From UBA6770 sp965660875 (GTDB taxonomy: Bacteria; Bacteroidota; Bacteroidia; Flavobacteriales_G; Salibacteraceae), in NCBI GenBank assembly GCA_965660875.1, contig CBFIBQ010000001.1, forward strand, positions 62,001-126,000: a stretch of 64,000 bases of DNA. Reading direction: 5' to 3'. The notes beneath the pieces are model-generated. The model was given only the letters and a program-made list of their open reading frames with translations, was not told where the DNA came from and ran no database searches. Below, piece after piece: positions 35,580 to 44,655 of the stretch. Position 1 is the stretch's first letter, and every line of letters starts with the position of its first letter. A program made the position numbers and the translations under genes.

Positions 35580-36140
35580 ATGAAAACTTTATATAAGTCC
35601 TCTAAGCAACTGACAGCGATACTAATAATATTTACCACCATTAATATTCAGGCACAAATCTCTGTTCAAAGCAGTCAGATAACCATTGAGCTTAAAACAG
35701 TAAACTTAAATGATGTAGCCATAAATGGAGTTTCAAAGGAGGCCGAGGTCATTATTGACCCCATGCAAAATATGTCAACCTTAACGCTGATACCCACTAC
35801 AATTAACTCTGATAACGTAGATTTTAATAACGCTATAAAACAAGCAGAGTTTGAGCCTTTTGTAATGGTAATGAGAATAGACCCTCTAGAATTAAATTAC
35901 AGCAGCAAAAAAAATGAGCCACTATACGCTCAATGTACTGCTACAATTAACGGCATTACGGAAAAAATTCCGATTACAATGACTACCGTTTCAAAAATGA
36001 CGAACGAAACGCACAACTATATGGTAACTGGTCAGGGGAAAATATCACTGGCCAAATTTGAACTAAAAGATAAGCTTCCACTGCTTAAAGACGACATTCA
36101 GTTTAGGTTTACACAAAACATTGTTGCAGAGTTCAGGTAA
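35580..36140 (+). CDS. Exported YceI-like protein
   Basis: A 186-residue protein with signal peptide (LTAILIIFTTINIQAQ) and a beta-rich body resembling the YceI lipocalin-like fold: ITIELKTVNLNDVAINGVSK near the start, and a closing LKDDIQFRFTQNIVAEFR. YceI proteins bind isoprenoid-like lipids; binding here is not shown. I start at ATG 35580 rather than the upstream TTG because the signal peptide begins there. It is 38-70 nt upstream of the first surface-protein/sigma module and may or may not be part of it. Confidence 0.65.
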   Translation: MKTLYKSSKQLTAILIIFTTINIQAQISVQSSQITIELKTVNLNDVAINGVSKEAEVIIDPMQNMSTLTLIPTTINSDNVDFNNAIKQAEFEPFVMVMRIDPLELNYSSKKNEPLYAQCTATINGITEKIPITMTTVSKMTNETHNYMVTGQGKISLAKFELKDKLPLLKDDIQFRFTQNIVAEFR

Positions 36141-36210
36141 CCAATTCAAATAGCGCACAACCAACCGAAGCCAAGTTTTGCTGTATAACTTAGTAATACA
36201 AAACAGTTTC

Positions 36211-37683
36211 GTGTCAACACTTAAATCAATAAGCATTTTTTCGGCTCTAATATTTAGTTGCCTATCCGCTTATTGTAGTATTTCAGTAACTGGTTCTGTA
36301 ACCCAATACGGAAGTCCCGTTCGGTTTCAGTCGGTCTTTGTGAAAGGGTCGGGTGTAGATACAGCAACAGTAACCAATAGTAACGGTAGCTATCAGTTAA
36401 GCGTAAACCCAACTATGGGTGAGGGTGTATTGGTCCTATTTACGTTAAATTGCCTGGGCGATACGCAGAAAGTATTCAAGGAGTATTACCATTCCACAAG
36501 GTCTACGGTTGTTAATTTTAACTTATGCTCAAGCATCCAAGCTACAAATGTTAAGGGGTTCGTTTCCTATCAATCTAAACCGCTTGCCAATGTCAAAGTT
36601 CGTTTTGGGTTAAACTCTCCATTTGAATATAGAGACAGTGTAATTACAGATAGCAATGGGTTTTATATAAAAACTATAAGTACGCCATTAAATGCCAGTG
36701 GGTTAATCTACGCTTCAGTAGAAACCTGCGACGGTCAAGAAGTTCAGCGCTCGGCATTCTATAATTTAGAGGATACAGCTGAATTTAATTTCGACTATTG
36801 CCCTGGTGGTAAATTCAAAATACTTTCGGGTCGTGTAATAAACGATGCATTGAAGATGCATAAAAACGATTTTAACCTTTTACTCTATCAATACAATACA
36901 GAAACTCTACAGTTAGATCTTATTGACAAACAAGCTTCTGATTACCTTGGGAGCTTCCGATTTTTTTTACAACGGGCTGGGCGGTACATAATAAAAGTAG
37001 TTCCAAAGTTGGGAGTACTTGCCAAACCCACCTACTACGGAGGTACTCATTACTGGAACGAGGCGGATATTATTGACTTTGGTAACGATACAATATCGAT
37101 AGTTGATATTCCAGTTCAATCATTAAGTGCCTTAACCGGTAATAATTGGATTTTAGGAAGGTTAAATGATTACCGATCACCCCCCTTAAATCAGCACACC
37201 ATTTACCTTCAAAACGATGCTAATGAAATCATCGGCTTTACAAACTCATTAAAAGATTATTTCGAGTTTAAAAATGTACCCAATGGTAACTATACCTTGT
37301 ATACCGATGTGGTTGGCCTTCCTACAACAGCACCAACTATAGACCTAGACAAAAATTACAGCGATCTAAATGTAATCGTAAACCGAAAAGAAGTTACATA
37401 CGAACTTCCTGTTGCAAGTACTATAAGTTACTCCGAAAACCCTGATAATAAGAGCGTAGTTGCTTACCCAGTGCCTATGTCAACTGTCCTTAATATAACC
37501 TCACAAAATGACCAAACTTTGCAAATCGAGGTAGTTGATATATCAGGGAAATTACTGCATGAAGCAACCCTTTTACCAAAATTTACGTCTACTATACAGA
37601 CAGCACTTTGGGATAGGGGTATATACATAGTTAAGTCCTACAGCTCAAAAGGTTTAATTAACTCGTTTAAAGTTATTAAGTAG
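36211..37683 (+). CDS. T9SS surface protein with carboxypeptidase-regulatory-like domains (module 1 cargo)
   Basis: Exported protein of 490 residues (signal KSISIFSALIFSCLSAYC). Several CarboxypepD_reg/CNA-B-like beta-sandwiches follow, starting SVTGSVTQYGSPVRFQSVFV. Two paired-cysteine units are visible (NCLGDTQKVF..NFNLCSS and TCDGQEVQRS..FNFDYC). The C-terminal T9SS tail reads VVAYPVPMSTVLNITSQ..DRGIYIVKSYSSKG. The start is uncertain: GTG 36211 gives the cleanest signal peptide, TTG 36178 is possible. The sigma factor begins 3 nt after the stop, so they share a transcript. Confidence 0.75.
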   Translation: MSTLKSISIFSALIFSCLSAYCSISVTGSVTQYGSPVRFQSVFVKGSGVDTATVTNSNGSYQLSVNPTMGEGVLVLFTLNCLGDTQKVFKEYYHSTRSTVVNFNLCSSIQATNVKGFVSYQSKPLANVKVRFGLNSPFEYRDSVITDSNGFYIKTISTPLNASGLIYASVETCDGQEVQRSAFYNLEDTAEFNFDYCPGGKFKILSGRVINDALKMHKNDFNLLLYQYNTETLQLDLIDKQASDYLGSFRFFLQRAGRYIIKVVPKLGVLAKPTYYGGTHYWNEADIIDFGNDTISIVDIPVQSLSALTGNNWILGRLNDYRSPPLNQHTIYLQNDANEIIGFTNSLKDYFEFKNVPNGNYTLYTDVVGLPTTAPTIDLDKNYSDLNVIVNRKEVTYELPVASTISYSENPDNKSVVAYPVPMSTVLNITSQNDQTLQIEVVDISGKLLHEATLLPKFTSTIQTALWDRGIYIVKSYSSKGLINSFKVIK

Positions 37684-37686
37684 TTC

Positions 37687-38265
37687 ATGAAAATTTTTGT
37701 AAAGGAAAAGGTTTTAAAGGGATGCATAAAAGGAGAGCGCAATGCTCAACAGTCCTTATATCAAGCCTGCTTTCAGCCTCTACTTAACATTTGCATGCGT
37801 TACAAGAACAATGAAGAAGACGGTGTTGCCATACTCAACGATGCTTTTTTAAAAATTCTAACAAACCTCAAAAAATTAGATCCAGAAATACCCTTTGAGG
37901 CTTGGGCAAAACGCATAACCATCAATTGTTGCATAAACGATTACAGGAAGCACCGCTCAAAGCCAAATATTCTATCTTACGATGATGATTTTGTAAGAGA
38001 GCCTAGTATTCATGCTTTTGAAATCGAAGAGGAGGATCACGTTGGAATTACTTTAAAACAACTTAAAGAACTACTCACAAAAGTACCGGCCAGTTCACAA
38101 GAAGTATTTCAATTGTACGTACTAGAGGGTTTTAGCCATAAAGAGATTGGCGAGATTTTAAAAATATCAGAAGGAACATCCAAATGGCATTTAAACAACG
38201 CCAGAGGAAAGCTGAAAGATATGATAATTGAATCTCAAAGTAGAATTAGCAAAGTTGCTTTATGA
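37687..38265 (+). CDS. ECF-type RNA polymerase sigma factor (module 1)
   Basis: A 192-residue sigma-70 family protein with only regions 2 and 4. Region 2 is at about residues 12-95, with EAWAKRITINCCINDYRKHRS. Region 4 is at about 120-180, with LTKVPASSQEVFQLYVLEGF and the helix-turn-helix SHKEIGEILKISEGTSKWHL. It directs polymerase to a regulon that may include its own cargo gene. Its stop overlaps the start of the barrel protein as ATGA, implying coupled translation and a regulator-target pair. A paralogue lies at 42518. Confidence 0.9.
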   Translation: MKIFVKEKVLKGCIKGERNAQQSLYQACFQPLLNICMRYKNNEEDGVAILNDAFLKILTNLKKLDPEIPFEAWAKRITINCCINDYRKHRSKPNILSYDDDFVREPSIHAFEIEEEDHVGITLKQLKELLTKVPASSQEVFQLYVLEGFSHKEIGEILKISEGTSKWHLNNARGKLKDMIIESQSRISKVAL

Positions 38266-39638
38266 GCTTGAATCGTATCGATAGATTGTTTAAGTCAGCC
38301 TTTCGCACTCAAAAGTACGCTTACAAAGATGCTTATTGGAAGGCCTTTGAGTCTCAATTAGGGCCTACTCCCAAGTTTCTTTGGAAAACACGTGTTGGAA
38401 GCTTTATCACTATTTTCCTTGCTGCCCTTCTTACTTCAACAAATAATGAGTATCAATCGGAATCAAAAAGCAACGTGAACAACCCAAGCTCGCAAGCTAA
38501 CTTATTCGCCAATCAGGCGATAGGCACAGAAAAAAGCCAAAGGGCTATTGAATTTGACGAACCCTCATTTAAAAACCAAAAGAACAGTAATAATAAAAAA
38601 GTGCTTGCGGTTAGTTCAACGGGTTCAGCCGAGGTAAGTGAAAAACAAATTACAGACCTAGAGGCTGCTTTCGCTACTCCGAGTGCCGCAAAGAAGCTAC
38701 AAACGAAAAACAATGCGTTTAGAGTAAAATCACTCAAGTTGCTGAGCGGTAATTCTATAAAATCGCTAAAGGTTTCAAACCTAAGCGCCAGAAAATTATC
38801 GCCGCTTCCTGATGAAACTGAATTTGGAGTTCGCATAAAAAAGAGTTCCCAGACAACGTATTTTATTCAAGGCGGAGCATATTACCATAAACTCAATCCA
38901 GGCAGTACCGAGCCAAATACTATTCCTAGTGAATTTGAACCTAGCCACAAATCCTTCAGCTTAAGTGGTGCAGAAATTCTAATTGGTGCAAAGCGTAAAG
39001 GATTCATTGTTAAGTCGGGTATTGGGGTTTCAAATGTATCTAAAACCTATGCTTACCGGTTCTCCGAAACCAGTCAGGACATTACTCAAGAAATCAACAC
39101 GAATACACACCTTTCAAGCGTTGATTCCACATTCTCCCATTATGAAATTCAAGAAGAAAACAGCTCATCAGGTTCAAACTTTGATATTGCGCAGTCGGTA
39201 TATGTTGTAGATTCAAACTTTGTTACCACGCAGGATACCATAACCTCCAAGTCGGTAAATACCATCGAAAACAATGTTGCATTAGCCTATCAGCTTACTT
39301 ATGTAAATATTCCAATTTATGTAGGTTATGAAATAGAGCACAAGCGTTTTTTTGCTAACCTAACAGCTGGCTTTACTGTCGGAGTATTGAGTAACTACCA
39401 TGGCTATAAGTACAATGAAAGCTCAGAAGGTTACAAAACAATTATTACTTCAAAAGACCTAAACCCTGTTACATTAGGCTACAACGTTTCTGCTGGATTT
39501 GGCTACAACATTACCCCAGTCATATCCATAATGGCTCAACCCAGCTATTCGAGCACGTTGATTGGTGCGTTTAAAAGCAATAGATCAAACCAACTTGAGG
39601 GTTTTGGTGGTAAAGTTGGCCTTCGGTACCAGTTTTAA
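38262..39638 (+). CDS. Anti-sigma-like / outer-membrane beta-barrel fusion (module 1)
   Basis: A 458-residue protein with an unusual plan. Residues 1-44 are a short charged cytosolic part (AYKDAYWKAFESQLG), placed where a transmembrane anti-sigma factor binds sigma. Residues about 45-60 are one membrane helix (VGSFITIFLAALLTS). Residues about 61-185 are a Ser/Lys/Asn-rich linker. From the ETEFG motif on there is a small beta-barrel (TYFIQGGAYYHKL..IPIYVGYEIEH..VGLRYQF) ending in Phe, as outer-membrane proteins do. One chain would thus span inner membrane, periplasm and outer membrane. The anti-sigma role is inference from position and layout. Confidence 0.75.
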   Translation: MSLNRIDRLFKSAFRTQKYAYKDAYWKAFESQLGPTPKFLWKTRVGSFITIFLAALLTSTNNEYQSESKSNVNNPSSQANLFANQAIGTEKSQRAIEFDEPSFKNQKNSNNKKVLAVSSTGSAEVSEKQITDLEAAFATPSAAKKLQTKNNAFRVKSLKLLSGNSIKSLKVSNLSARKLSPLPDETEFGVRIKKSSQTTYFIQGGAYYHKLNPGSTEPNTIPSEFEPSHKSFSLSGAEILIGAKRKGFIVKSGIGVSNVSKTYAYRFSETSQDITQEINTNTHLSSVDSTFSHYEIQEENSSSGSNFDIAQSVYVVDSNFVTTQDTITSKSVNTIENNVALAYQLTYVNIPIYVGYEIEHKRFFANLTAGFTVGVLSNYHGYKYNESSEGYKTIITSKDLNPVTLGYNVSAGFGYNITPVISIMAQPSYSSTLIGAFKSNRSNQLEGFGGKVGLRYQF

Positions 39639-39755
39639 ATAAAAATTATTTAACCCACATTTCCTTTTTTCAATTAAAAACCCAACCTTTCTTTTTCTTT
39701 CGGTCATTCTAACGAAAGACGTCTAACTTTATATTTAATATCTAAAACAATTAAA

Positions 39756-41018
39756 ATGAAAACAATTAATACATTTATTACTGCTTGTGCCCTCTTTTTA
39801 GGCACTTTTTCCGCCAGCGCACAATACAACGCATCGGTATCCGGAACACTTTCAAATATGAAACCTGGTGATACTGCCACAATTTACATCGATTCATTGG
39901 GAGGTATCTTCTCTTTTGCAAATGGTCAGGGTATAGCAGGGGGGCCTAATGGAGCATACACAATAAACTACATGGGCAACGGGTCTCACAATCTTTGGGT
40001 TTGGACAGTTGACTGCAAGGGAGATACGTTGGTTGACTCCACATTTGTTTCTAGTACAAGGCCACAAGTCATCGTTAATTTCAACTATTGCAGCAACACT
40101 CCTCCGCCACCAAGAAAAAACTCTATCGTTTCAGGTACCGTTTATAAAGGTGGAAATGTTGTAACCGATGGAACTGTAATTTTAGTAGAAAAAGTACCCG
40201 GCATCTTAACAGCTGTGGACACCTTTGCTTTAACAACCGGTACTGGAGGCAGCTACTCATTTAATATTCCTGACTCTACTAAAGATTACTTGGTTAAGGC
40301 TTTTTTAAACACAACCAATGCCGACTACTTTAACTACTTTCCAACTTATTCTGATAGTGCCTTGAAATGGTCAAATGGACATACTATTGCAGCTAGTTTC
40401 AATCAAACCATTACTCGAAACATCAACTTAGTTTCTGGAATGAATCCAGGTGGCCCGGGTTTTATTGGAGGCTTAGTTTTAGCTGGTGCAAACAAAAATG
40501 CAGCTGAAGGTGATCCAATAGCGGGCGCTCAAGTAATGGTACTCCAAAACAACATGCCTGTTGCATACGCTCTTTCTGCAGCAGATGGGGCATTTAAAAT
40601 TGATGATTTGGCTTACGGAACGTATACAGTATATACTGAGGTAGCTGGAAAGCCAACAGTTGCAGCTGAAGTGACTTTATCAAGCGAAAAACCAAATGAA
40701 GCGGGCGTTAAAGTTTCTATCAACTCGGCTGGGGTAACTACATCTATCGAAGTTGTACAAAGTATTAATGAGTCCATTACTGCAAACTGGAAAGGATATC
40801 CAAATCCAGTGGCTAACAATTTAACTATTGATTTTGGTTCAATAGAAAGCGAAGTGTCTGTCGCGCTTATTGACGCTGCCGGTAGAACTATTCAAACACT
40901 AAATACTCATTCAGTAAGTGAGTTAACTGTTCCAATGTCTACTTTAGATGCTGGTACTTATTTCGTACAAATACAAACGGAAAATGCCGCACAAGTACTT
41001 AAAGTTACTAAGCAGTAA
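39756..41018 (+). CDS. T9SS surface protein with carboxypeptidase-regulatory-like domains (module 2 cargo A)
   Basis: Exported protein of 420 residues. Signal peptide CALFLGTFSASAQ; first domain with VDCKGDTLVDSTF and NFNYCS cysteines, followed by a PPPP hinge; second domain NSIVSGTVYKGGNVVTDGTV; third domain AEGDPIAGAQVMVLQNNMPV..YGTYTVYTEVAG; T9SS tail GYPNPVANNLTIDFG..DAGTYFVQIQTENA. It is related to the proteins at 36211 and 41022. The 117 nt upstream gap has no TAnnTTTG box; a CGTCTAA at 39720-39726 might be an ECF -10 element, but no matching -35 was found. The next cargo gene starts 3 nt later. Confidence 0.78.
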   Translation: MKTINTFITACALFLGTFSASAQYNASVSGTLSNMKPGDTATIYIDSLGGIFSFANGQGIAGGPNGAYTINYMGNGSHNLWVWTVDCKGDTLVDSTFVSSTRPQVIVNFNYCSNTPPPPRKNSIVSGTVYKGGNVVTDGTVILVEKVPGILTAVDTFALTTGTGGSYSFNIPDSTKDYLVKAFLNTTNADYFNYFPTYSDSALKWSNGHTIAASFNQTITRNINLVSGMNPGGPGFIGGLVLAGANKNAAEGDPIAGAQVMVLQNNMPVAYALSAADGAFKIDDLAYGTYTVYTEVAGKPTVAAEVTLSSEKPNEAGVKVSINSAGVTTSIEVVQSINESITANWKGYPNPVANNLTIDFGSIESEVSVALIDAAGRTIQTLNTHSVSELTVPMSTLDAGTYFVQIQTENAAQVLKVTKQ

Positions 41019-41021
41019 ACG

Positions 41022-42500
41022 GTGTTCAAAAAGCTCCAACTTATATTAATCCTATTGATGATTGGAAGCAGCAATTTTGCTGCTTCCATTATCATTGATG
41101 GCTTGGTGACCAACAACGGCTCACCAGTAAATGCTGGTCAGCTCATAAACTTAACCTATTCCAATAGAACGGATACTATAGCCTTTACTAATGGCTCAGG
41201 CAGATATACAACAACAATCAATCCCAAGGTGCAAAGTGGCTTCGTTGAAGCTTCTTTTATAGACTGTGCCGGTGACACTATTAGAGAGGTTAAAACTTTT
41301 GACTCATTAACTACAATATTAACACTTGATTTGGCCGGCTGTATTCCAACAAGCTCAATAAGATTAAAAGGATTTATTACCAATTTACCCAACCCATATA
41401 CTCCAACTTATATCGTTCATAGCATTAGTGGATTTGGTAGCGTTGACTCCATACTAATTGACTCTACAGGGGCATACGAAAAGACCATTAACTCTTCCTC
41501 TCAAGGGATGGTAACCGTAAAGCTCAGGGATTGTAACTCCAACATTTTAATAGATTCGGCGTTCTTTAGATCGGGAGATACAATAACGTTCAATTTTGAC
41601 TATTGTAAGTCGCCTCCGCAGCCACAGTATAGCGGAGTGGTAACCTTTAGAAACCTGCCAATAAGCAATAACAATGTCTTCTTGTTAAGGTATAAATATA
41701 ATCCCACAGAACAACTCATGGAGTTTGTGGATACCATTTTAGTGAATGCTCTAGGGGCTTATTCGTTCCCTAAAAACACCAACGATGAGTACCTATTAAA
41801 AGCAATGCCTTCATTTGATAGTGCCATGTTTGTTGCCACATATTACCCAAAAGGCCTTAGGTGGGACGATAACAATGCTCTTGCCTTGGGTCCGCATTTA
41901 ACCAATACCCAAAATTTAGACATTGAACTGGCGCCTAAATCACCAACTGCTTCAGGGCAAGGAAGTATTTCTGGGTCTGTATTGGTAGATGCGAGTATGC
42001 AAAAAGCCGGTTATGATGGTGTTGGAATACATGTATTTGATGCAAGCTTCAACCCAGTTGATTATAGGTTTACTAGCGGGTCTGGTAGTTTTGAATTTAA
42101 TGATTTACCCCACGGTGAATATACCCTGTGGCTTGATCAATGTGGACTTCCAACGGAGCCAATTACCGTTCTTATTTCCAATGAAAGCAGCACAATATCC
42201 GACTTAAAAATTACAGTGAATTCTTTGGGCGTAAGTGCTGATAACTATGTGTTTGTCGACCCCAATGCTCCAACAAATTCCGTTGCTTATCCCAACCCTT
42301 TCTCAAATGAAATTCATTTAACGAACTACTCAGGCACTGTTGAACTATATAATTCATTCGGACACTTAATGGTATTTCACAAGTTTCAACTGGAGGAAGA
42401 ACACTATAAAATAGATGCTTCTGAGTGGCCAAAAGGGGTCTACATTATAAAAACAAGTACAAAAAACAAGGAATTAAACCAAAAGCTAATTAAGTATTAG
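41022..42500 (+). CDS. T9SS surface protein with carboxypeptidase-regulatory-like domains (module 2 cargo B)
   Basis: Exported protein of 492 residues with a GTG start 3 nt after the previous stop. Signal peptide LILILLMIGSSNFAAS; repeated sandwich domains with IIIDGLVTNNGSPVNAGQLI, DCAGDTIREVKTF..LAGC and DCNSNILIDS..FNFDYC; a later domain GQGSISGSVLVDASMQKAGY; and the T9SS tail VAYPNPFSNEIHL..PKGVYIIKTSTKNKE. It appears to be a tandem relative of cargo A. Its stop is 17 nt before the second sigma gene, so cargo A, cargo B, sigma and barrel form one operon. Confidence 0.78.
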   Translation: MFKKLQLILILLMIGSSNFAASIIIDGLVTNNGSPVNAGQLINLTYSNRTDTIAFTNGSGRYTTTINPKVQSGFVEASFIDCAGDTIREVKTFDSLTTILTLDLAGCIPTSSIRLKGFITNLPNPYTPTYIVHSISGFGSVDSILIDSTGAYEKTINSSSQGMVTVKLRDCNSNILIDSAFFRSGDTITFNFDYCKSPPQPQYSGVVTFRNLPISNNNVFLLRYKYNPTEQLMEFVDTILVNALGAYSFPKNTNDEYLLKAMPSFDSAMFVATYYPKGLRWDDNNALALGPHLTNTQNLDIELAPKSPTASGQGSISGSVLVDASMQKAGYDGVGIHVFDASFNPVDYRFTSGSGSFEFNDLPHGEYTLWLDQCGLPTEPITVLISNESSTISDLKITVNSLGVSADNYVFVDPNAPTNSVAYPNPFSNEIHLTNYSGTVELYNSFGHLMVFHKFQLEEEHYKIDASEWPKGVYIIKTSTKNKELNQKLIKY

Positions 42501-42517
42501 CCACGGATATACTATTG

Positions 42518-43096
42518 ATGAATCCAAAAAGGCAGCTAATTGAGGCCTGCATTAAAGGCGATAGAAAAGCTCAAGAAGAGCTTTATAAGCTTTGTTTTAG
42601 TCCATTAATTAGTATCTGTTTTCGTTTTGCAAACAATAAAGATGACGCAGCAATTTTACTCAATGAAGCGTTCTACAAGATCCTGCTAAATATTGATAAG
42701 CAAAATCCCGACGTTCCCTTCATGGCATGGGCCAGAAGAATAACCGTAAATTACTGTATTAACGAATACAGAAAAGATAAAACCCGCAAGAAACATGTTG
42801 ATGTTGTTGAAGCGGAAATACTCGAGAACCAAAGCTCCAAGATTCTGGACATTGAGAAGGTAGATGAAAACTCCGCGAAAAGACTAAAAAGAGTAAGAGA
42901 GGAAATCCTTACACTGCCCAGTACTACTCAAGAGGTATTTCAGCTTTTTGTGTTTGAAGGGTTTTCTCATCAGGAAATTGCCAATAGCCTAGGGATGAAA
43001 GAAGGTACATCAAAATGGCACGTAAACAACGCCAGAAAAATATTGAAAGAGGTATTTAAAAATACCGTTAAGGTATTGTCAAGTCTAGTATTATGA
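42518..43096 (+). CDS. ECF-type RNA polymerase sigma factor (module 2)
   Basis: A 192-residue paralogue of the sigma factor at 37687 with the same length and layout. Region 2 contains MAWARRITVNYCINEYRKDKT. Region 4 contains LTLPSTTQEVFQLFVFEGF and SHQEIANSLGMKEGTSKWHV. I start at ATG 42518 rather than the TTG one codon earlier. The stop overlaps the next ATG by 4 nt, exactly as in module 1, so the sigma/barrel pair was duplicated as a unit. Confidence 0.9.
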   Translation: MNPKRQLIEACIKGDRKAQEELYKLCFSPLISICFRFANNKDDAAILLNEAFYKILLNIDKQNPDVPFMAWARRITVNYCINEYRKDKTRKKHVDVVEAEILENQSSKILDIEKVDENSAKRLKRVREEILTLPSTTQEVFQLFVFEGFSHQEIANSLGMKEGTSKWHVNNARKILKEVFKNTVKVLSSLVL

Positions 43097-44655
43097 TAGA
43101 TAACGAATTAGATAATCTCTCTAAAGAAGTTTTCCCTAAAAGGGATGTCTCATTTGAAGCCAAATATTGGGATCAAATGAACAGCTTGATTGATAGTAGA
43201 GAGAAAAAGAAAGGTATTATTTTTTGGTGGGCAGGTGGTATAGCCACATTGCTAATAGCAGGCAGTCTTTGGGTGCTGGGTTTAAACAATACCTCAGCCG
43301 AATCTATAAAAAAGGAAACCGAAGGTGCCAACACAACTATTTCCGTAACCAATAACGGCATCGACAAAAGCGGGCAAGAAAATGACAATTTCAAAGTAAC
43401 GAAGAGCCCAGAAATAAACAGAACAGCAGTTCATCAAAACGCAAGATCAAAACGCATGGACTACAACAATAGAGCAGATGTTGTTCCAGCAGCCAATGTA
43501 CCCAAAGCAAATAATGATGCAAGCGCATCCATAAAAAGCTCAGAGGTACTGCCACAACAATTTGAAAATGGTGGAAATAAGAATGCTTTACCGCCAACAA
43601 CTGAGTCCAAAAATGTGAGTTTACAATCACCACCGAGCGAAAATGAAATTAATTCGACTACATCCATTTCTAGCCTTCCATCTATTGCAAAAAGTTTATC
43701 AGCAACTTACGATGCGCAAACTTCAAAAACCACACTAGATGCTCTTGAAAAAAAGTCGGCTAATATCCGCAATTACTTCATTTTACCAGAATTGTACATT
43801 ATGCCTATAGACTCGATTGGGCTTGAGAACGAAACGGAATTTGGAGAAAAAGTAGCATCAAACAAAGCATTGAAATTTTTTATTGAACCAATAATCGGAT
43901 ACCACAGCAATTTAAGTGCAGTAAGGGTTTCAACAACAGTTGGGCAATCTGAAAGCGACGTGTATTTTAATCCGACAAAAGACTTTCAAGTTGGTGTTAA
44001 TAGTGGTCTTAAGGTAAAGGGGTTCGTAGCATCTATTGGCCTCCAATACAACCAATTAATGGGTACAATCAACAACACCGAACGTTACTTAGAGCAGTCT
44101 ACGAATCAATCGGTTAACTCCCAAATTCAAATAGGGAGTATTGACAGCACACTGATTAAAACGCCTGTGATCCGTGTTCCAAATGGTAACGATATTGTTT
44201 TTCAATCGGGTGCACCTCAATATGAAGTAGACACAAACTTTATTACCGTTTATGATACTACCGAGGTAACAAACGATATTCAAAAATCCCGAAATGAATC
44301 ATCCAATTTTAAACTTCAATACATTTATTTACCTATTTACATAGGTTATGAATATCCAATAAAAAAGTGCTTCATAGCTGCAGGCTTGGGGCTTGACCTG
44401 GGGGTTTTAGTTAAAGAAAGTGGAAAATCATTCAACTCAGAGACCAATCGCTTGGAAGAGTTAACCACCTCGGGAGTAGCAAATAGCACAACTCTCTCAT
44501 TTAACCTCCAAACGGCATTTGGCTACTATTTAAAGCCAAACTTATCCCTAGCTATCAAACCCAATTTTAGACAGCAAGTAATAAGCCCGATGAAAGGTTT
44601 TGAAGGGAAAAAAACCCGAATTGGGGGTCTACTTGGTTTAAGGTACGAATTCTAA
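43093..44655 (+). CDS. Anti-sigma-like / outer-membrane beta-barrel fusion (module 2)
   Basis: A 520-residue paralogue of the protein at 38262. The cytosolic part has FEAKYWDQMNSLI at residues 21-33, aligned with AYWKAFESQL in module 1. The membrane helix is at about 41-64 (GIIFWWAGGIATLLIAGSLW). The polar linker is longer (about 65-245, rich in Asn, Ser, Thr, Lys). The ETEFG motif then precedes the barrel (LKFFIEPIIGYHSNL..YLPIYIGYEYP..LLGLRYEF). The final Phe and alternating strands support an outer-membrane barrel. It converges on the dehydrogenase gene with a 4 nt stop overlap. Confidence 0.75.
   Translation: MIDNELDNLSKEVFPKRDVSFEAKYWDQMNSLIDSREKKKGIIFWWAGGIATLLIAGSLWVLGLNNTSAESIKKETEGANTTISVTNNGIDKSGQENDNFKVTKSPEINRTAVHQNARSKRMDYNNRADVVPAANVPKANNDASASIKSSEVLPQQFENGGNKNALPPTTESKNVSLQSPPSENEINSTTSISSLPSIAKSLSATYDAQTSKTTLDALEKKSANIRNYFILPELYIMPIDSIGLENETEFGEKVASNKALKFFIEPIIGYHSNLSAVRVSTTVGQSESDVYFNPTKDFQVGVNSGLKVKGFVASIGLQYNQLMGTINNTERYLEQSTNQSVNSQIQIGSIDSTLIKTPVIRVPNGNDIVFQSGAPQYEVDTNFITVYDTTEVTNDIQKSRNESSNFKLQYIYLPIYIGYEYPIKKCFIAAGLGLDLGVLVKESGKSFNSETNRLEELTTSGVANSTTLSFNLQTAFGYYLKPNLSLAIKPNFRQQVISPMKGFEGKKTRIGGLLGLRYEF

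Noticed and set aside
39700..39726. Possible ECF promoter (CGTCTAA with an upstream AAC) before the module 2 cargo gene
   Set aside because: No -35 element at the right spacing, and no matching sequence in front of the module 1 cargo gene.
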